Shown here: one piece after another, positions 45,735 to 58,541 of the stretch | Numbering within the stretch: position 1 is the first letter of the stretch | Layout: the number at the start of each line of letters is the position of its first letter | Source: Impatiens glandulifera | Taxonomy: Eukaryota; Streptophyta; Magnoliopsida; Ericales; Balsaminaceae | Assembly (NCBI RefSeq): GCF_907164915.1 | Contig: NC_061869.1 | Span: forward strand, 41,103,771-41,167,770 | Direction of reading: 5' to 3' | DNA length: 64,000 nucleotides | Notes under the pieces: model-generated | Databases searched by the model: none | The model's input: only the letters and a program-made list of their open reading frames with translations | What the model was told of the DNA's origin: nothing | Position numbers and translations under genes: made by a program

Positions 45735-47800
45735 ATCACAAATTTTTGTTTTTTTAATAAATAAGTAAATATATTTTTATACTAAAAAAGGTCATTGTGT
45801 TGCACAAATATAAATATACGATGTATATAAAATAAAATCTGAATATTAAAAAGATTTTATGACACATCCAAAACAAAATTAAAAATATATGCAACCACAA
45901 TGGAAAAATGAAAAAAAAAGATAAACTATATTTTTTTGTCAAGCTAGCATCTTAATATTTGTATCTAATTTTATCAATCTTGTCATTCGAATTATTCAAC
46001 AAATAAAAAAGAGATTTTAGATGGTCACATTTTTTATAAAGTAATAATTCTTACACGCACTTAGTTATATGTTAAAAAGAGATTTTAGATGATAATTTTA
46101 ACAAAGAGATATATATATTAGTCATATCCGAATTAATAAATTCCGTGAGGAGAACGACGCACTTTATGAAAATAATTTAAGATTTTTATACCTATAGGAA
46201 AATATTCGTGAGAAAGAGACGTTTGTTGAAAAAGATGTGGAATCACAAACTGCATATCAAAAGAAAGATTAATGAAAAACATTCGAGTCATTTATACGTG
46301 CAAGAAAAGATCCGGGAGAAGAAAAGTCGTTAGAGAGGACACTTTCCGAAAAGATGTAGCCATTTTAAAAAAATAATAGTAATAATCTACTTTTTCATTA
46401 GACAATAATTAAAAAAACATTGAACAAACAAACTACAAATACAATTAAGTACCATAAATGACAGACAATACAAAAATAAAAAAAATCTCATATTATGTAA
46501 TATGATTTGGTTATATGTTGTTTGTTCTTGTTCATACAACATGCTGTAAATTTGTAAATGAAATTAAAAGGCTATCAAGATTGATGGTCACAGATGAGAC
46601 CTGAAAAATATAGAGAGTAACCTCCTTCCTATCAAATTTTGAATCACTAAAAAAAACTAAGGATTCTGAGAAAAATTAAGTAGTCTCATTCCTCAAAATC
46701 TAATCCCTAACATGATAAAAAAAAGTTTATTAAAAAAGTTTATGAACATTACATGATATTCAAATTTGACATATGCAATGTTGTTTTCAAACTATTTGCG
46801 TGTCTATTAGGTCTGTATAAACAATGGTAATCTCTAAGTTCTTGCTACACTCTCAACCTTCTAATCTATTTGCCCCATATAATTGGATTCTACACTAAAA
46901 ATAAAGCTTACAAATTCGTATGTTTTTATATTATCCCAACTATAACAAATTATTAAATTATTAACTATTAAATACTGATAGTTAGTTCTTGGATTAGCCA
47001 GGTATGTTGATAGTTAGTTATGGGATCAGTGGATAAGAAGACGTGGTTCACTAAATTATGTCTAAATCTAGTTACTAAATATTCTAGGAGTATAATATCC
47101 AACAATTGTATGAGCACATGTGTACTGTGCAAATTTCAAAACTACTCTTTGTCCATAAGTCCGAACAGATTGAACAATAATGTCTTGAGGTTTTGCAATT
47201 GCAACCATTACCCTATAGTCATATGAAGCTTCTCCCATTCCTTCTCAAGTTAGATAATATGAGAAACCTAATAATAGAACAAACGTAATTGTATATTCTA
47301 TATTATTTCGAATTAAAACCTTCAGCAAAAATGGATATTTTTTTATTTTTATAATTTTGATTTATAGAAAATAAAATTAGAGATCAATAACATAGTTATC
47401 TAGACTTGTAAACATAATCTAATATACATCATCAAAAAATAAAGATATAAACAACTACGTAAATAGAGATGATTCAAGATAATTACTGTCATTGCAGCGC
47501 TTGATCATGTATCACTCTATCTGTAAATTGCAATTATTCGTTCTGAGATGAACTTCAACTTCCAACATAGAATAAGTTAGATCATAAATATGGGTATGAG
47601 AATTGAGGATTTGAAGCAATACGTCAAATAAAGTATTAGGAGTCTAATTTAGTGTTGTTTTGGCACAATTAGAATCCCACACCGGAAGATGTTGGTAGTG
47701 AAAGAAATTTCTTAGTATATAAAAAAACTATATCCAAATTAGATAGAGATATATTTAATGTTTTAGATTTATTTCCTTATATATCTCTTTAAAGAATACG
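45673..47800 (+). repeat. Array unit 2
   Basis: The ORF copy at 47020-47226 is shortened to 68 codons by a small deletion near 47215. Its USE-like motif (47674-47684) has CACACCG instead of CACATCG. Confidence 0.85.
47674..47722 (+). promoter_or_regulatory. snRNA-type promoter motif pair, junction 2/3 (mutated)
   Basis: ATCCCACACCG has one mismatch to the element. TATATAA is at 47716-47722. Confidence 0.4.
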
Positions 47801-47862
47801 AAAATATCTTTAAAAAGATATATAAGGAAATTATTCCAGAATATTAAATATATCTCTATCTA
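47740..47862 (+). repeat. Junction hairpin 2/3
   Basis: Same short form as hairpin 1/2, with a few extra mismatches (ttattccagaatatt in the second arm). Confidence 0.75.
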
Positions 47863-48376
47863 AACACAAATTTTCTTTTTTTTAATAAATAAGTAAATAT
47901 ATTTTTATACTAAAAAAGGTCAGTGTGTTGCACAAATATAAATAAACGATGTATATAAAATAAAATCTGAATATTAAAAAGATTTTATGACACATCCAAA
48001 ACAAAATTAAAAATATATGCAACCACAATGGAAAAATGAAAAAAAAAGATAAATTATATTTTTTTGTCAAGCATCTTAATATTTGTATCTAATTTTATCA
48101 ATCTTGTCATTCGAATTATTCAACAAATAAAAAAGAAATTTTAGATGGTCACATTTTTTATAAAGTAATAATTCTTACACGCACTTAGTTATATGTTAAA
48201 AAGAGATTTTAGATGATAATTTTAATAAAGAGATATATATATTAGTCATATCCGAATTAATAAATTCGGCGAGGAGAACGACGCACTTTTTGAAAATAAT
48301 TTAAGATTTTTATACCTATAGGAAAATATTCGTGAGAATGAGACGTTTGTTGAAAAAGATGTGGAATCACAAACTG

Positions 48377-48447
48377 AATCTTGCCATTTCTCGAGCCATG
48401 TTTCCTCTTCTTTCCATATCCGCTGTTCGTCAATAAAAGACTGACAG
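48377..48447. other. Unique 71-bp filler insertion in unit 3
   Basis: It is more GC-balanced than the unit around it. On the minus strand it is open (SFIDEQRIWKEEETWLEKW), looking like a captured coding fragment of unknown origin. Confidence 0.5.
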
Positions 48448-49868
48448 AATATCAAAAGAAAGATTAATGAAAAACATTCGAGTCATTTATACGTGCAAGA
48501 AAAGATTCGGGAAAATAACAGTCGTTAGAGAGGACACTTTCCGAAAAGATGTAGTCATTTTAGAAAAACAATAGTAATAATCTACTTTTTCATTAGACAA
48601 TAATTAAATAAACATTGAACAAACAAACTCCAAATACAATTAAGTACCATAAATGACAGACAATACAAAAATAAAAAACCTCATATTATGTAATATGACT
48701 TGGTTATATGTTGTTTGTTCCTCTTCATACAACATGTTGTAAATTTGTAAATGAAATTAAAAGGCTATCAAGATTGATGGTAATAGATGAGACCTGAAAG
48801 ACATAGAGAGTAACCTTCTTCCTATCAAATTTTGAATCACTAAAAAAACTAAGGATTGTGAGAAAAATTAAGTAGTCACATTCCTCAAAATCTAATCCCT
48901 AACATGATAAAAAAAAAGTCTATTAAACAAGTGTATGAACATTACCTGATATTCAAATTTGACCTATGCAATGTTGTTTTCAAACTATTTGTCATATCTA
49001 TTAGGTCTATATAAACAATGGTAATCTCTAAGTTCTTGTTATACTCTCAACCTTCTAATCTTTTTGCCCCATATAATTGGATTCTGCACTAAAAATAAAG
49101 CTTACAAATTCGTATGTTTTTACATTATCCCAACCATAACAAATTATTAAATTATTAACTATTAGTATATTGATAGTTAGTTATTGGATTAGCCAGTTAT
49201 GTTGATAGTTAGTTATGGGATCAGTGGATGAGAAGACGTGGTTCACTAAATTATGTCTAAATCTAGTTAGTAAATATTCTAGGAGTACAATGTCCAACAA
49301 TTGCATGAGCACATGTGTACTGTGCAAACTTAAAAACTACTCTTTGTTCATAAGTCCGAACAGATTGAACAATAATGTCTTGAGGGTTTTCAATTGCAAC
49401 CATTACCCTAGCAGTCATATGAAGCTTCTCCCATGTCTTCTCAAGTTAGATAATATTAGATACCTAATAATAGAACAAACGTAATTGTATATTCTATATT
49501 ATTTCGAATAAAAATCTTCAGCAAAAATGGATATTTTTTTATTTTTATAATCTTGATTTATAGAAAATAAAATTAGAGATCAATAACATAGTTATCTAGA
49601 CTTGTAAACATAATGTAATATACATCATCAACAAATAAAGATATAAACAACTATGTAAATAGAGATGATTGAAGATAATTACCGTCATTGCAGCGCTTGA
49701 TCTAGTATTACTCTATCTGTAAATTGCAATTATTCGTTCCGAGATGGACTTCATCTTCCAACATAGAATAAGTTAGATCATAAATATTGGTAGGAGAATT
49801 AAGGCTTCAAGTAATACGTCAAATAAGGTATTAGGAGTCTTATTTAGTGTTGTTTTGGCACAATTAGA

Positions 49869-49919
49869 AACCCACATCGGAAGATGCTGGGAGTGAAAGA
49901 AGTTTCTTAGTATATATAA
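49869..49919 (+). promoter_or_regulatory. snRNA-type promoter motif pair, junction 3/4
   Basis: AACCCACATCG (second base changed), then TATATATAAA from 49911. Confidence 0.4.
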
Positions 49920-49937
49920 AAGAAACTATATCCAAAT

Positions 49938-50060
49938 TAGATAGAGATATATTTAATATTTTAGATTTATTTCCTTATATATCTCTTTAAAGAATACGAA
50001 AATATCTTTAAAGAGATATATAAGGAAATGAATCCAAAATATTAAATATATCTCTATCTA
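49938..50060 (+). repeat. Junction hairpin 3/4
   Basis: Short form; the cleanest pairing of the three older hairpins. Confidence 0.75.
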
Positions 50061-52175
50061 AACACAAATTTTTGTTTTTTAATAAATAAGTAAATATATT
50101 TTTATTGTAAAAAAGGTCATAGTGTTGCACAAATATAAATACACGATGTATATAAAATAAAATCTGAATATTAAAAAGATTTTATGACACATCCAAAACA
50201 AAATTAAAAATATATGCAACCACAATGGAAAAATGAAAAAAAAAGATAAACTATATTTTTTTTTTATCAAGCTAGCATCTTAATATTTGTATATAATTTT
50301 ATCAATCTAGTCATTCGAATTATTCAACAAATAAAAAAGAGATTTTAGATGGTCACATTTTTTATAATGTAATAATTCTTACACGCACTTAGTTATATGT
50401 TAAAAAGAGATTTTAGATGACAATTTTAACAAAGAGACAAATATATTAGTCATATCCGAATTAATAAATTCAATGAGGAGAAGGACGCACTTTATAAAAA
50501 TAATTTAAGACGTTTATACCTATAGGAAAATATTCGTGAGAATGAGACGTTTGTTGAAAAAGATGTGGAATCACAAACTGCATATCAAAAGAAAGATTAA
50601 TGAAAAACATTTGAGTCATTTATACGTGCAAGAAAAGATTCGGGAGAAGAACAGTCGTTAGAGAGGACACTTTCCGAAAAGATGTAGTCATTTTTAAAAA
50701 ATAATAGTAATAATCTCCTTTTTTATACAATAATTAAAAAAACATTGAACTAACAAACTACAAATACAATTAAGTACTATAAATGACAGAAAATACAAAA
50801 ATAAAAAAACCTCATATTATGTAAGATGAATTGGTTATATGTTGTTTGTTCCTCTTCATACAACATATTGTAAATTTGTAAATGAAATTAAAAGGCTATC
50901 AAGATTGATGGTAACAGATGAGACCTGAAAAACATAGAGAGTAACCTCATTTCTATCAAATTTTGAATCACTAAAAAAACTAAGGATTGTGTGAAAAATT
51001 AAGTAGTCACATTCCTCAAAATCTAAACCCTAACATGATAAAAAAAAAGTCTATTAAAAAAGTGTATGAACATTACATGATATTCAAATTTGACCTATGC
51101 AATGTTGTTTTCAACCTATTTGTGTGTATATGCAATGTTGTTTTCAAATTATTTGTGTGTATTAGGTTTGTATAAACAATGATAATCTCTATGTTCTTGC
51201 TACACTCTCAACCTTCTAATCTTTCTGCCCAAGATAAATGGATTCTGCACTAAAAATAAAGCTTACAAATTCGTATGTTTTTACATTATCCCAATCATAA
51301 CAAATTATTAAATGATTTACTATTAGTATACTGATAGTTAGTTATTGGATTAGCCAGGTATGTTGATAGTTAGTTATGGGATCAGTGGATGAGAAGATGT
51401 GGTTCACTAAATTATGTCTAAATCTAGTTAGTAAATATTCTAGGAGTACAATGTCCAACAATTGCATGAGCACATGTGTAGTGTGCAAACATCAAAACTA
51501 CTCTTTGTCCATAAGTCCGAACAGATTGAACAATAATGTCTTGAGGGTTTGCAATTGCAACCATTACCCTAGTAGTCATTTGAAGCTTCTCCCATTTCTT
51601 CTCAAGTTTGATAATATCAGATACCTAATAATAGAACAAACGTAATTGTATATTTTATATTATTTCGAATTAAAACCTTCAGTAAAAATGGATATTTTTT
51701 TATTTTTATAATCTTGAGTTATAGAAAATAAAATTAGAGATCAATAACATATGTAGTTATCTATACTTGTAAACATAATTTAATATACATCATCAACAAA
51801 TAAAGATATAAACAAAAATGTAAATAGAGATGATTGAAGATAATTACCGTCATTGCAGCGCTTGATCTAGTATCAATCTATCTGTAAATTGAAATTATTC
51901 GTTCCTAGTTGGACTTCAACTTCCAACATAGAATAAGTTAGATCATAAATATGGGTAGGAGAATTGAGGCTTTGAAGCAAAACGTCAAATAAGGTATTAG
52001 GAGTCTAATTTAGTGTTGTTTTGGCACAATTAGAATCCCACATCGGAAGATGTTCAGAGTGAAAGAAGTTTCTTAGTATATAAAAGAAACTATATCCAAA
52101 CAAATTAGATGGAGATATATTTAATATTTTGGATTCATTTCCATCTATATATCTCATTAAAGATATTTTCGTACA
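49999..52175 (+). repeat. Array unit 4
   Basis: ORF copy at 51376-51645. First unit with the doubled 'tatgcaatgttgttttcaa' at 51098-51150, and it ends in the longer hairpin type with a caa loop. Confidence 0.85.
52035..52083 (+). promoter_or_regulatory. snRNA-type promoter motif pair, junction 4/5
   Basis: Perfect ATCCCACATCG at 52035-52045 and TATATAA at 52077-52083, 31 bp apart. Confidence 0.5.
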
Positions 52176-52242
52176 ATACGAAAATATCTTTAAAGAGATA
52201 TATAAGAAAATGAATCAAAAATATTAAATATATCTCTATTTA
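52106..52242 (+). repeat. Junction hairpin 4/5 (long form)
   Basis: Arms of about 66-69 bp, extended at the tip by 'gatattttcgta'/'tacgaaaatatc' around a 3-bp caa loop. The left arm has two extra bases. Confidence 0.8.
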
Positions 52243-54367
52243 AACACAAATTTTGATTTTTTAAATAAATAAGTAAATATATTTTTATACTAAAAAAAGG
52301 TCGGTGTGTTGCACAAATATAAATACACGATGTATATAATATAAAATCTGAATATTAAAAAGATTTTATGACACATCCAAAACAAAATTAAAAATATATG
52401 CAATCACAATGGAAAAATGAAAAAAAAAGATAAACTATATTTTTTTTTATCAAGCTAGCATCTTAATATTTGTATATAATTTTATCAATCTAGTCATTCG
52501 AATTATTCAACAAATAAAAAAGAGATTTTAGATGGTCACATTTTTTATAAAGTAATAATTCTTACACGCACTTAGTTATATGTTAAAAAGAGATTTTAGA
52601 TGATAATTTTAACAAAGAGACAAATATATTAGTCATATCCGAATTAATAAATTCAGTGAGGAGAACGACGCACTTTATAAAAATAATTTAAGACGTTTAT
52701 ACCTATAGGAAAATATTCGTGAGAATGAGACGTTTGTTGAAAAAGATGTGGAATCACAAACTGCATATCAAAAGAAAGATCAAGAAAGATTAATGAAAAA
52801 CATTCGAGTCATTTATACGTGCAAGAAAAGATTCGGGAGAAGAACAGTCGTTAGAGAGGACACTTTCCGAAAAGATGTAGTCATTTTTAAAAAATAATAG
52901 TAATAATCTCCTTTTTTATACAATAATTAAAAAAACATTGAACAAACAAACTACAAATACAATTAAGTACTATAAATGACAGAAAATACAAAAATAAAAA
53001 AACCTCATATTATGTAAGATGAATTGGTTATATGTTGTTTGTTCCTCTTCATACAACATGTTGTAAATTTGTAAATGAAATTAAAAGGCTATCAAGATTG
53101 ATGGTAACAGATGAGACCTGAAAAACATAGAGAGTAACCTCATTTCTATCAAATTTTGAATCACTAAAAAAAACTAAGGATTGTGTGAAAAATTAAGTAG
53201 TCACATTCCTCAAAATCTAAACCCTTACATGATAAAAAAAAGTCTATTAAAAAAGTGTATGAACATTACATGATATTCAAATTTGACCTATGCAATGTTG
53301 TTTTCAACCTATTTGTGTGTATATGCAATGTTGTTTTCAAACTATTTGTGTGTATTAGGTTTGTATAAACAATGATAATCTCTATGTTCTTGCTACACTC
53401 TCAACCTTCTAATCTTTCTGCCCAATATAAATGGATTCTGCACTAAAAATAAAGCTTACAAATTCGTATGTTTTTACATTATCCCAATCATAACAAATTA
53501 TTAAATGATTTACTATTAGTATACTGATAGTTAGTTATTGGATTAGCCAGGTATGTTGATAGTTAGTTATGGGATCAGTGGATGAGAAGATGTGGTTCAC
53601 TAAATTATGTCTAAATCTAGTTAGTAAATATTCTAGGAGTACAATGTCCAACAATTGCATGAGCACATGTGTAGTGTGCAAACTTCAAAACTACTCTTTG
53701 TCCATAAGTCCGAACAGATTGAACAATAATGTCTTGAGGGTTTGCAATTACAACCATTACCCTAGTAGTCATTTGAAGCTTCTCCCATTTCTTCTCAAGT
53801 TTGATAATATCAGATACCTAATAATAGAACAAACGTAATTGTATATTTTATATTATTTCGAATTAAAACCATCAGTAAAAATGGATATTTTTTTATTTTT
53901 ATAATCTTGAGTTATAGAAAATAAAATTAGAGATCAATAACATATGTAGTTATCTATACTTGTAAACATAATTTAATATACATCATCAACAAATAAAGAT
54001 ATAAACAAAAATGTAAATAGAGATGATTGAAGATAATTACCGTCATTGCAGCGCTTGATCTAGTATCACTCTATCTGTAAATTGAAATTATTCGTTCCGA
54101 GTTGGACTTCAACTTCCATCATAGAATAAGTTAGATCATAAATATGGGTAGGAGAATTGAGGCTTTGAAGCAAAACGTCAAATAAGGTATTAGGAGTCTA
54201 ATTTAGTGTTGTTTTGGCACATTAGAATCCCACATCGGAAGATGTTCAGAGTGAAAGAAGTTTCTTAGTATATAAAAGAAACTATATCCAAACAAATTAG
54301 ATGGAGATATATTTAATATTTTGGATTCATTTCCATCTATATATCTCATTAAAGATATTTTCGTACA
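52176..54367 (+). repeat. Array unit 5
   Basis: ORF copy at 53569-53838. Nearly identical to units 4 and 6. It contains a small 'aagaaagatc' duplication near 52771. Confidence 0.88.
54227..54275 (+). promoter_or_regulatory. snRNA-type promoter motif pair, junction 5/6
   Basis: Perfect ATCCCACATCG at 54227-54237 and TATATAA at 54269-54275. Confidence 0.5.
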
Positions 54368-54434
54368 ATACGAAAATATCTTTAAAGAGATATATAAGAA
54401 AATGAATCAAAAATATTAAATATATCTCTATTTA
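54298..54434 (+). repeat. Junction hairpin 5/6 (long form)
   Basis: Same as hairpin 4/5. Confidence 0.8.
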
Positions 54435-56553
54435 AACACAAATTTTGATTTTTTAAATAAATAAGTAAATATATTTTTATACTAAAAAAAGGTCGGTGTC
54501 TTGCACAAATATAAATACACGATGTATATAATATAAAATCTGAATATTAAAAAGATTTTATGACACATCCAAAACAAAATTAAAAATATATGCAATCACA
54601 ATGGAAAAATGAAAAAAAAAGATAAACTATATTTTTTTTATCAAGCTAGCATCTTAATATTTGTATATAATTTTATCAATCTAGTCATTCGAATTATTCA
54701 ACAAATAAAAAAGAGATTTTAGATGGTCACATTTTTTATAAAGTAATAATTCTTACACGCACTTAGTTATATGTTAAAAAGAGATTTTAGATGATAATTT
54801 TAACAAAGAGACAAATATATTAGTCATATCCAAATTAATAAATTCGGTGAGGAGAACGACACACTTTATAAAAATAATTTAAGACGTTTATACCTATAGG
54901 AAAATATTCGTGAGAATGAGACGTTTGTTGAAAAAGATGTGGAATCACAAACTGCATATCAAAAGAAAGATCAAGAAAGATTAATGAAAAACATTCGAGT
55001 CATTTATACGTGCAAGAAAAGATTCGGGAGAAGAACAGTCGTTAGAGAGGACACTTTCCGAAAAGATGTAGTCATTTTTAAAAAATAATAGTAATAATCT
55101 CCTTTTATACAATAATTAAAAAAACATTGAACAAACAAACTCCAAATACAATTAAGTACCATAAATGACAGACAATACAAAAATAAAAAACCTCATATTA
55201 TGTAAGATGACTTGGTTATATGTTGTTTGTTCCTCTTCATACAACATGTTGTAAATTTGTAAATGAAATTAAAAGGCTATCAAGATTGATGGTAACAGAT
55301 GAGACCTGAAAGACATAGAGAGTAACCTTCTTCCTATCAAATTTTGAATCACTAAAAAAACTAAGGATTGTGAGAAAAATTAAGTAGTCACATTCCTCAA
55401 AATCTAATCCCTAACATGATAAAAAAAAAAGTCTATTAAAAAAGTGTATGAACATTACATGATATTCAAATTTGACCTATGCAATGTTGTTTTCAACCTA
55501 TTTGTGTGTATATGCAATGTTGTTTTCAAACTATTTGTGTGTATTAGGTTTGTATAAACAATGATAATCTTTATGTTCTTGCTACACTCTCAACCTTAGA
55601 ATCTTTCTGCCCAATATAAATGGATTCTGCACTAAAAATAAAGCTTACAAATTCGTATGTTTTTACATTATCCCAATCATAACAAATTATTAAATGATTT
55701 ACTATTAGTATACTGATAGTTAGTTATTGGATTAGCCAGGTATGTTGATAGTTAGTTATGGGATCAGTGGATGAGAAGATGTGGTTCACTAAATTATGTC
55801 TAAATCTAGTTAGTAAATATTCTAGGAGTACAATGTCCAACAATTGCATGAGCACATGTGTAGTGTGCAAACTTCAAAACTACTCTTTGTCCATAAGTCC
55901 GAACAGATTGAACAATAATGTCTTGAGGGTTTGCAATTGCAACCATTACCCTAGTAGTCATTTGAAGCTTCTCCCATTTCTTCTCAAGTTTGATAATATC
56001 AGATACCTAATAATAGAACAAACGTAATTGTATATTTTATATTATTTAGAATTAAAACCTTCAGTATAAATGGATATTTTTTTATTTTTATAATCTTGAG
56101 TTATAGAAAATAAAATTAGAGATCAATAACATATATAGTTATCTATACTTGTAAACATAATTTAATATACATCATCAACAAATAAAGATATAAACAAAAA
56201 TGTAAATAGAGATGATTGAAGATAATTACCGTCATTGCAGCGCTTGATCTAGTATCACTCTATCTGTAAATTGAAATTATTCGTTCCGAGATGGACTTCA
56301 ACTTCCAACATAGAATAAGTTAGATCATAAATATGGGTAGGAGAATAGAGGCTTTGAAGCAAAACGTCAAATAAGGTAATAGGAGTCTAATTTAGTGTTG
56401 TTTTGGCACAATTAGAATCCCACATCGGAAGATGTTCAGAGTGAAAGAAGTTTCTTAGTATATAAAAGAAACTATATCCAAATTAGATGGAGATATATTT
56501 AATATTTTGGATTCATTTCCATCTATATATCTCATTAACGATATTTTCGTACA
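54368..56553 (+). repeat. Array unit 6
   Basis: ORF copy at 55758-56027. Last unit before the 263-bp deletion. The sequence lost in units 7 and 8 corresponds to 55019-55281 here. Confidence 0.88.
56417..56465 (+). promoter_or_regulatory. snRNA-type promoter motif pair, junction 6/7
   Basis: Perfect ATCCCACATCG at 56417-56427 and TATATAA at 56459-56465. Confidence 0.5.
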
Positions 56554-56620
56554 ATACGAAAATATCTTTAAAGAGATATATAAGAAAATGAATCAAAAAT
56601 ATTAAATATATCTCTATTTA
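56484..56620 (+). repeat. Junction hairpin 6/7 (long form)
   Basis: As hairpin 4/5, with 'attaacgata' in the left arm and without the extra 'acaa' before its foot. Confidence 0.8.
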
Positions 56621-58474
56621 AACACAAATTTTGATTTTTTAAATAAATAAGTAAATATATTTTTATACTAAAAAAAGGTCGGTGTGTTGCACAAATATAA
56701 ATACACGATGTATATAATATAAAATCTGAATATTAAAAAGATTTTATGACACATCCAAAACAAAATTAAAAATATATGCAACCACAATGGAAAAATGAAA
56801 AAAAAGATAAACTATATTTTTTTTATCAAGCTAGCATCTTAATATTTGTATATAATTTTATCAATCTACTCATTCGAATTATTCAACAAATAAAAAAGAG
56901 ATTTTAGATGGTCACATTTTTTATAAAGTAATAATTCTTACACGCACTTAGTTATATGTTAAAAAGAGATTTTAGATGATAATTTTAACAAAGAGATAAA
57001 TATATTAGTCATATCTGAATTAATAAATTCGGTGAGGAGAACGACGCACTTTATAAAAATAATTTAAGACGTTTATACCTATAGGAAAATATTCGTGAGA
57101 ATGAGACGATAGTTGAAAAAGATGTGGAATCACAAACTGCATATCAAAAGAAAGATTAAGAAAGATTAATTAAAAACATTCGAGTCATTTATACGTGCAA
57201 GAAAAGATTGATGGTAACAGATGAGACCTGAAAAACATAGAGAGTAACCTCATTCCTATCAAATTTTGAATCACTAAAATAAACTAAGGATTGTGTGAAA
57301 AATTAAGTAGTCACATTCCTCAAAATCTAAACCCTAACATGATAAAAAAAAGTCTATTAAAAAAGTGTATGAATATTACATCATATTCAAATTTGACCTA
57401 TGCAATGTTGTTTTCAAACTATTTGTGTGTATATGCAATGTTGTTTTCAAACTATTTATGTGTATTAGGTTTGTATAAACAATGATAATCTCTATGTTCT
57501 TGCTACACTCTCAACCTTCTAATCTTTCTGCCCAATATAAATGGATTCTGCACTAAAAATAAAGCTTACAAATTCGTATGTTTTTACATTATCCCAATCA
57601 TAACAAATTATTAAATGATTTACTATTAGTATACTGATAGTTAGTTATTGGATTAGCCAGGTATGTTGATAGTTAGTTATGGGATCAGTGGATGAGAAGA
57701 TGTGGTTCACTAAATTATGTCTAAATCTAGTTAGTAAATATTCTAGGAGTACAATGTCCAACAATTGCATGAGCACATGTGTAGTGTGCAAACTTCAAAA
57801 CTACTCTTTGTCCATAAGTCCGAACAGATTGAACAATAATGTCTTGAGGGTTTGCAATTGCAACCATTACCCTAGTAGTCATTTGAAGCTTCTCCCATTT
57901 CTTCTCAAGTTTGATAATATCAGATACCTAATAATAGAACAAACGTAATTGTATATTTTATATTATTTCGAATTAAAACCTTCAGTATAAATGGATATTT
58001 TTTTATTTTTATAATCTTGAGTTATAGAAAATAAAATTAGAGATCAATAACATATATAGTTATCTATACTTGTAAACATAATTTAATATACATCATCAAC
58101 AAATAAAGATATAAACAAAAATGTAAATAGAGATGATTGAAGATAATTACCGTCATTGCAGCGCTTGATCTAGTATCACTCTATCTGTAAATTGAAATTA
58201 TTCGTTCCGAGATGGACTTCAACTTCCAACATAGAATAAGTTAGATCATAAATATGGGTAGGAGAATAGAGGCTTTGAAGCAAAACGTCAAATAAGGTAA
58301 TAGGAGTCTAATTTGGTGTTGTTTTGGCACAATTAGAATCCCACATCGGAAGATGTTCAGAGTGAAAGAAGTTTCTTAGTATATAAAAGAAACTATATCC
58401 AAATTAGATGGAGATATATTTAATATTTTGGATTCATTTCCATCTATATATCTCATTAACGATATTTTCGTACA
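56554..58474 (+). repeat. Array unit 7 (263-bp deletion)
   Basis: ORF copy at 57679-57948. The deletion junction near 57205-57210 sits at 'aagatt', which occurs at both breakpoints in intact units. Confidence 0.88.
58338..58386 (+). promoter_or_regulatory. snRNA-type promoter motif pair, junction 7/8
   Basis: Perfect ATCCCACATCG at 58338-58348 and TATATAA at 58380-58386. Confidence 0.5.
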
Positions 58475-58541
58475 ATACGAAAATATCTTTAAAGAGATAT
58501 ATAAGAAAATGAATCAAAAATATTAAATATATCTCTATTTA
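58405..58541 (+). repeat. Junction hairpin 7/8 (long form)
   Basis: It has the same 'attaacgata' change as hairpin 6/7, supporting recent copying of neighbouring units. Confidence 0.8.

Larger units (their letters stand above)
47801..49998 (+). repeat. Array unit 3
   Basis: ORF copy at 49215-49484. It carries a unique insertion of about 71 bp at 48377-48447, between 'cacaaactg' and 'atatcaaaag', absent from all other units. Confidence 0.85.

Noticed and set aside
45754..45942. 62-residue Phe/Ile/Leu-rich minus-strand ORF repeated in array units
   Set aside because: AT-rich low-complexity sequence. It looks like a membrane protein only because of T-rich codons, and there is no start context or selection signal.
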